DNA from: Pirellulaceae bacterium
Lineage (GTDB): Bacteria; Planctomycetota; Planctomycetia; Pirellulales; Pirellulaceae
Assembly (NCBI GenBank): GCA_013002105.1
Contig: JABDKS010000722.1
Coordinates: 1-17,290 of the forward strand
Direction of reading: 5' to 3'
Length of the DNA stretch: 17,290 bases
Each line of letters opens with the position of its first letter. The first letter of the stretch is position 1. Below, in pieces: positions 14,401 through 17,290 of the stretch. Made by a program: the position numbers and the translations under genes. Under the pieces are notes generated by a model. That model saw only the letters and a list, made by a program, of their open reading frames with translations, did not search any database and was not told where the DNA came from.

Positions 14401-16340
14401 GTGACGCCGCTGAGTGTTTGTCGGGCCGCCAGCGAGTACGTGCCATCGCCCAAGGCTGCCAGGTTGTTCGTGCTGATCGTAGCCCGTCCGCCCGAGGCAA
14501 TCGCTAGTCCAATGTTCGAGCCACCGTTGACGTTGACAATTTCAACTTGGGCGCCATCGACGACGCCTTCGACATCAAAGGTCAATGTCCCTGTGGCGGT
14601 GATGTTGTCGCTGTTGCTGATGCCCGAATCGCTGCCGGACAACAAGTCGAGCGATGTCGGTGCGTTAAGCTGGTCTAATTCAAAATTGAATGTCACCAAC
14701 TGCGAGTCGAAATCATCGGCGCCGTTGCCGGTGACCGTGGGGCCCGGTTCGACGCCAACCAAAACGTTGACGGCACCTACGAAGTTGTTGGTAGGCGTGA
14801 CAGTAACCAAACCGGTTGTTTCATTGACCGATACCGATGCGCCGGTGGACGTTGAACGGTTGACGGCAAAATACCGTACGGGGTCATTTTCGATGTCGAC
14901 GCTGGAAAGCTGCAGTTGCGCTGCTGCATTGGAGTCGTACGTTGCAGCGACGTTGACATCATTCAAGAAGGGTTGGCTATTGGCGGTATCAGCGGCAACG
15001 GTAATCGGGACGATTTGCGAAAAGGTATTACCATCGGGGTCCGTGACGCGGACTGTCATGTTGGTCGAACCAGTCGCGTTGCCGACCGCTCGTAGCATGA
15101 TGACCGAGTTTTCGAAATCGTCGAAAACGTTGATCGATTCGATGGCAATGTCGGTCGTTGGTTTACTTGATCCGTCGACTTCGTGTTCGCTGATGGCTTC
15201 GCGGACGTCACTGCCTTCGACCAATTGCCCGATAATGCTGTGGTTGAAATCCAAATGCCGCGTGGGGCCTTCGGTAATGAAAAATTGCGAGTTGTTGGTG
15301 TCGTCAGACGTTTTTGCGAAAGATAAGACGCCCGATCGATTGTGTTGCAAATCGGGATGAAAATCGTCGTCGAAATCATCCAGCGGCGAACCGCCTGTGC
15401 CGGTGCCTGTGGGGTCGCCACCTTGGATCACGAAATTGTCGATAACACGGTGAAAGATGATTCCGTCGTAAAAGTCGCGTCCGGTTGTATCGTCGATGTT
15501 TCCGTTGTCATCGAAGTCATTGTCAGCCAAAGCGATCACGCGGGCTGTCGCTTCGGGGGCCCGCTGTTCGAAGAGCTCAAACACCATGTCGCCATAGGTT
15601 TCCATGTCGATCACGATCGATCGATTTCCGGTCAACACGACGGCTTCGACCAATGCCGGGTTGTCGACCGAAACGGTGACATTCTGGATGCCCCCATCGG
15701 GGTCGTAGACATCGACAGGCACGTGCAACGGCGACCCTGTCCGGACGACTTGCGTAGGAATCGTTTCAAAGATCGGGTCTTCACTTTGCGGAATCGGAAT
15801 TCCGCTCAAGTCGCTGATTTCCTGTAGCGTCAAGAATCCTTCGACAAGATCTGGACCGCCGAAGTCCCACGTTGGATAGGCGTTGACGAAGCTGAAGTCG
15901 GGATTTCGCTGGCGATTGGGAAGCGTGACCTCTTCGAACAACAATTCGTTGCCACCGTCTTCGAAGATTTCTTTTTGCTGGGTGCAGACCGGGCACCAGG
16001 CAGCGCCATAGAAGATCACACCGGCATCCGCCAGTTCTTGCGCAAACTGCACCAGGTCGTTAACTTGTTCGCCCTGCGCGACACCGAAGAGGTCCGAACT
16101 GGTGGATACGGCTGCTGTATCGCCTGCCGTGTTGTCCACGCCGGGATCGGTTGCAAACAGATCGACATCACCGGCAAGCAATTGGCGACGCTCGAGCGAT
16201 TCGAGCAACAATCGGCCGCGGTTGGTGCCGCGCGGACCATCGCCCTGATCGCTGGTGATCAGTCGCGAGAGCACGCGTCGAAGCGTCTGTTTTTGGGACG
16301 GTTGAGTGTCGGAGTGTTTCTTGGCAGAGTGAAAACGCAT
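11424..16340 (-). CDS. Giant exported thioredoxin-cyclophilin-cadherin fusion protein
   Basis: Numbering is from the TTG at 16358; the ATG at residue 7 (16340) is the likelier start, giving 1638 residues. A basic N-terminus leads to [13 protein letters not shown] (51-63), a motif seen in many exported planctomycete proteins. Residues about 98-190 form a thioredoxin fold like the one attached to VKOR proteins, with [10 protein letters not shown] (116-125) and cis-Pro motif YPTW (161-164). A cyclophilin prolyl isomerase domain spans about 245-412: [15 protein letters not shown] (302-316), SGVLSFAK (342-349), [10 protein letters not shown] (355-364). An EF-hand-like insertion is at 281-292. Then come Ig-like domains (about 420-755), a cohesin-like domain (757-910) and four cadherin-like repeats at about 916-1010, 1011-1105, 1107-1205 and 1207-1300. 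The 340-residue tail lacks a recognised anchor. Extracellular disulfide and proline isomerisation on an adhesin-like stalk is inference. Confidence 0.85.
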   Translation of the reverse strand: MRFHSAKKHSDTQPSQKQTLRRVLSRLITSDQGDGPRGTNRGRLLLESLERRQLLAGDVDLFATDPGVDNTAGDTAAVSTSSDLFGVAQGEQVNDLVQFAQELADAGVIFYGAAWCPVCTQQKEIFEDGGNELLFEEVTLPNRQRNPDFSFVNAYPTWDFGGPDLVEGFLTLQEISDLSGIPIPQSEDPIFETIPTQVVRTGSPLHVPVDVYDPDGGIQNVTVSVDNPALVEAVVLTGNRSIVIDMETYGDMVFELFEQRAPEATARVIALADNDFDDNGNIDDTTGRDFYDGIIFHRVIDNFVIQGGDPTGTGTGGSPLDDFDDDFHPDLQHNRSGVLSFAKTSDDTNNSQFFITEGPTRHLDFNHSIIGQLVEGSDVREAISEHEVDGSSKPTTDIAIESINVFDDFENSVIMLRAVGNATGSTNMTVRVTDPDGNTFSQIVPITVAADTANSQPFLNDVNVAATYDSNAAAQLQLSSVDIENDPVRYFAVNRSTSTGASVSVNETTGLVTVTPTNNFVGAVNVLVGVEPGPTVTGNGADDFDSQLVTFNFELDQLNAPTSLDLLSGSDSGISNSDNITATGTLTFDVEGVVDGAQVEIVNVNGGSNIGLAIASGGRATISTNNLAALGDGTYSLAARQTLSGVTSDLSPSITVVYDSTGPDTVSHSAITTGNATRLYQSDLISSEEGSGLRYALTTAPSNATIDSITGQISWTPTTDQVGTNAFELTLTDAAGNVTTDSFSVVISGEPLVDIEALLLDSSGNEVTSIQIGDRFTLRLNAIDSRPSNQRGGVFAAYVDVLFDNTVIRPVPGAAITFGTDLSSFTTGNIATGLIDEVGGTSSSQTATGRQTNLIATLDFEAIDTGTVNFLTEPGEATISEILLYGVNNEIPAESIAFGSATLAVGQSFTVANDNLTVAEDSGATSVNVLGNDVVVSGNTTLSVVAVTQPTTGGSVTLTDGVVAFTPSLNFNGTTEFIYRVSDTNGIQDNATVTVTVTPVNDAPTGGADNLSVNQNSTDNTLNVLANDSSSPDAAGSETLTIVDFTPSTANATIAIAADGRSILYTPATNFSGTDTFSYTLSDGSLVSEVAVSVVVAPADPPPTAVADAFTIAEDTDEAVYAVTANDTRDTDNQSFVIDSVGVPSQGGTARVSADGSQFFYEPADNFVGTETVTYTLRDTGGGLAVGTVTFNVTAVNDNPPVLNKTAHVTRGSTETTVMSLPELPTNVDGVAEVLGFTNLGTTSAGGTVRIDVSDDLILYTPPTDTFVGTDTFTYSVQDATGATSNGTITVEVNDFTRRNIVLNQLLPGVTGVRLTGTNLVGETVDLTLTNPAQSATFENLLPGSYVVQIPSIPFLVNGEEVKEISVTSAPEDGDMTIETGLGRLRPEFISIRDWLGSTSRETVLFAVAPGSSSVLSIPTPSTSTVTNPMATLDSTGSTVTLTGTGTTGEDVQAVVSAADNGHVQVRGRSGELLLYKINVQSDVVAFEPTNGASAAQAEQIIAAEDGANSQPIGVDAVDSQLAVADQSPQGEWIASQASSQIDLFVPATSDFLGRSDATVLQTQEGDLWVGESTLSDQMAPVVADPIGQNQQSVDQAMQAVSPRLSLLASSADVVAETTSGSNQLEKTAIDSVLADEI

Positions 16341-16451
16341 CTTAGGATTCTGGTCCAATATTCTTGGTTAAGTCGCACTCGGAACATTCTGCGGCTTGTG
16401 CGAAGAATGCTGGTCATCGGTTGTCGTCGGCATGTCGCAAGCCGCTGGACG

Positions 16452-16472
16452 AAAAAATCCGGTATCACCGGA
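16452..16472 (-). terminator. Perfect intrinsic terminator hairpin upstream of the giant gene
   Basis: Read on the minus strand, TCCGGT, loop GAT and ACCGGA form a perfect 6-bp GC-rich stem directly followed by six U (A-run 16452-16457). It lies about 112 bp before the ATG at 16340 and about 470 bp after the yidD stop. It may end the yidD transcript or an unseen small RNA, or act as a leader attenuator of the giant gene. Confidence 0.7.
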
Positions 16473-16620
16473 ACGCTTTGACTGGTCGTTAAACCAAAGT
16501 GCCAATTTGACTTGATGATGTCGGTGGAGGAGGAAAAGGGTTGCGGTTGGGCAAACTGTACTGACAAACTGGGTGGATCAAGGTTGGTGTGCTAGCGACC
16601 GGACCGAGCAAAGTCGATCC

Positions 16621-16656
16621 GGACTGCGGCTGCTCATGGGACTGCGGCTGCTAATG
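16621..16656. repeat. 18-bp tandem repeat, two copies
   Basis: GGACTGCGGCTGCTCATG (16621-16638) is followed at once by GGACTGCGGCTGCTAATG (16639-16656), one mismatch. It lies in the gene-free region between yidD and the giant gene. It could be a duplicated protein-binding site or a slippage product. Confidence 0.75.
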
Positions 16657-16941
16657 GAAATCACGCCACCGGGATCGCGAACACACTTTCATCACTGATG
16701 TAGGTCCTGGCCTCCATGAGATCTGAAAATGCCCCGAAGTCCCTCTGGCCGCTTCGTTAGACGCTGTGGGTGGGGGAGGTGTTCCCGGAAACTTGCAGCG
16801 CATTTCACGGCAAACGCCCAGTATAAATCGCACCCTCGGTATTCCACTCCAATCGTCGCTGGCTACGTGAATTGCCGGGTCGACGAAACATTTTTAACCG
16901 GAGTAATCGTTAGAGTCCGCGCCGCTGATGGGGGGTGAGTG

Positions 16942-17163
16942 CTACGGAGGGTCGTGCCCGCCGGGATGGAAAGGATGGCATCGCAGGATTCGACGAAATG
17001 CACGCCAGCCGCCTCGAAGCGGTCCGTACTTGCCAATCGCCTCAATCGCATACTGGCTGCACGTCGGCGTGAATCGGCAATTCGGTCCGATCAGCGGGCT
17101 GATGCCGATTTGATAGAAACGGATCAGCTTGACGAGAATCGTTTGGATCAAGCGACGGAGCAT
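16942..17163 (-). CDS. yidD: Membrane protein insertion efficiency factor YidD
   Basis: The 73-residue product has the full YidD signature: [15 protein letters not shown] (29-43) and [12 protein letters not shown] (61-72), with an amphipathic N-terminus that lies on the inner face of the membrane. YidD assists YidC-dependent membrane protein insertion, and is often found between rnpA and yidC. Here the 127 bp upstream to the window edge shows no rnpA in frame, so the usual neighbours are absent or lie further out. The length is typical. The start ATG at 17163 gives the usual short lead before [13 protein letters not shown]. No strong ribosome site is seen. Confidence 0.95.
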   Translation of the reverse strand: MLRRLIQTILVKLIRFYQIGISPLIGPNCRFTPTCSQYAIEAIGKYGPLRGGWRAFRRILRCHPFHPGGHDPP

Positions 17164-17290
17164 CTGGGGCAGAATGCCTCGATCGGGTTTCTCGGAGCAA
17201 CGGTGGGTCGAATCGGTCGACTATACCGTGCTCGAATTTGGTTGCAGATTTCTTGAGCAATTTTAGTTTTCTCGTAGGCCAGGACCTGTC

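Larger units (their letters stand above)
16359..16941. other. 583-bp gene-free region upstream of the giant gene
   Basis: ORFs here are short and unlike proteins. The stretch contains an intrinsic terminator (16452-16472, minus) and an 18-bp tandem repeat (16621-16656). AT-rich -10-like boxes lie at 16820-16828 (TATACT on minus, TATAAA on plus), neither with a good -35. It must include the promoter of the giant gene and the 3' end of the yidD transcript; a small RNA ending at the terminator is possible. Confidence 0.55.

Noticed and set aside
14377..15360. 327-codon plus-strand frame opposite the giant gene
   Set aside because: Its Ser/Thr/Pro-rich translation has no family features and it lies fully antisense to well-supported cyclophilin and Ig-like coding sequence.
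16341..16358. TTG start for the giant gene, six codons upstream of the ATG
   Set aside because: Neither start has a good ribosome site, and the ATG at 16340 is the more usual codon; the difference does not affect any domain.
16651..16833. 60-codon minus-strand frame between yidD and the giant gene
   Set aside because: No family features, no ribosome site, and it crosses the 18-bp tandem repeat.

Overview
The window looks like part of a planctomycete chromosome, most likely from the Pirellulaceae (Rhodopirellula/Blastopirellula relatives). This is inferred from several features. A giant surface protein carries the N-terminal motif [12 protein letters not shown] that is widespread in exported planctomycete proteins. 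It also has tandem cadherin-like domains. There is a large membrane-anchored VWA protein, a HisA/HisF-related TIM barrel of the type found in organisms with tetrahydromethanopterin-linked C1 metabolism, moderately high GC, and little use of Shine-Dalgarno sequences. No tRNA, rRNA, CRISPR array, insertion sequence or phage gene was seen.

Layout. Positions 1-199 hold the minus-strand remnant of an RHS-repeat gene, broken by a frameshift and running off the left edge. Positions 233-5104 are a minus-strand run of three genes, in transcription order pabA/trpG (class I glutamine amidotransferase), a CPBP-family membrane protease, and a 1007-residue VWA/GATase-like membrane protein. Positions 5189-6799 are a plus-strand pair: a DUF2617-like protein and a HisA/HisF-related protein, both with apparent TTG starts and separated by a hairpin that overlaps the second start. 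YmdB-type phosphodiesterase (minus) converges on this pair. From 7891 the plus strand carries proA (proline synthesis) and then fliM (flagellar motor switch), which has a strong ribosome binding site. After fliM come a paired palindromic repeat and an intrinsic terminator that serves the convergent gene for an HU-like DNA-binding protein (minus).

Positions 11424-16340 (minus) encode the most striking product, a protein of about 1638 residues. It joins a planctomycete export motif, a thioredoxin-fold domain with CPVC and YPTW motifs, a cyclophilin-type prolyl isomerase domain with an EF-hand-like insertion, several Ig-like domains, a cohesin-like domain and four cadherin-like repeats. It could be a cell-surface or secreted folding enzyme mounted on an adhesion-like stalk. 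A near-perfect intrinsic terminator lies about 110 bp upstream of its start, in a 583-bp gene-free stretch that also holds an 18-bp tandem repeat. The window closes with yidD (minus).

Most genes here are housekeeping or lineage-typical, and the neighbourhood does not form one obvious multi-gene system. The best candidate for something under-described is the thioredoxin-cyclophilin-cadherin fusion with its possible leader terminator. The HisA-related/DUF2617 pair comes second. All family calls are from reading motifs by eye; no database search was run.
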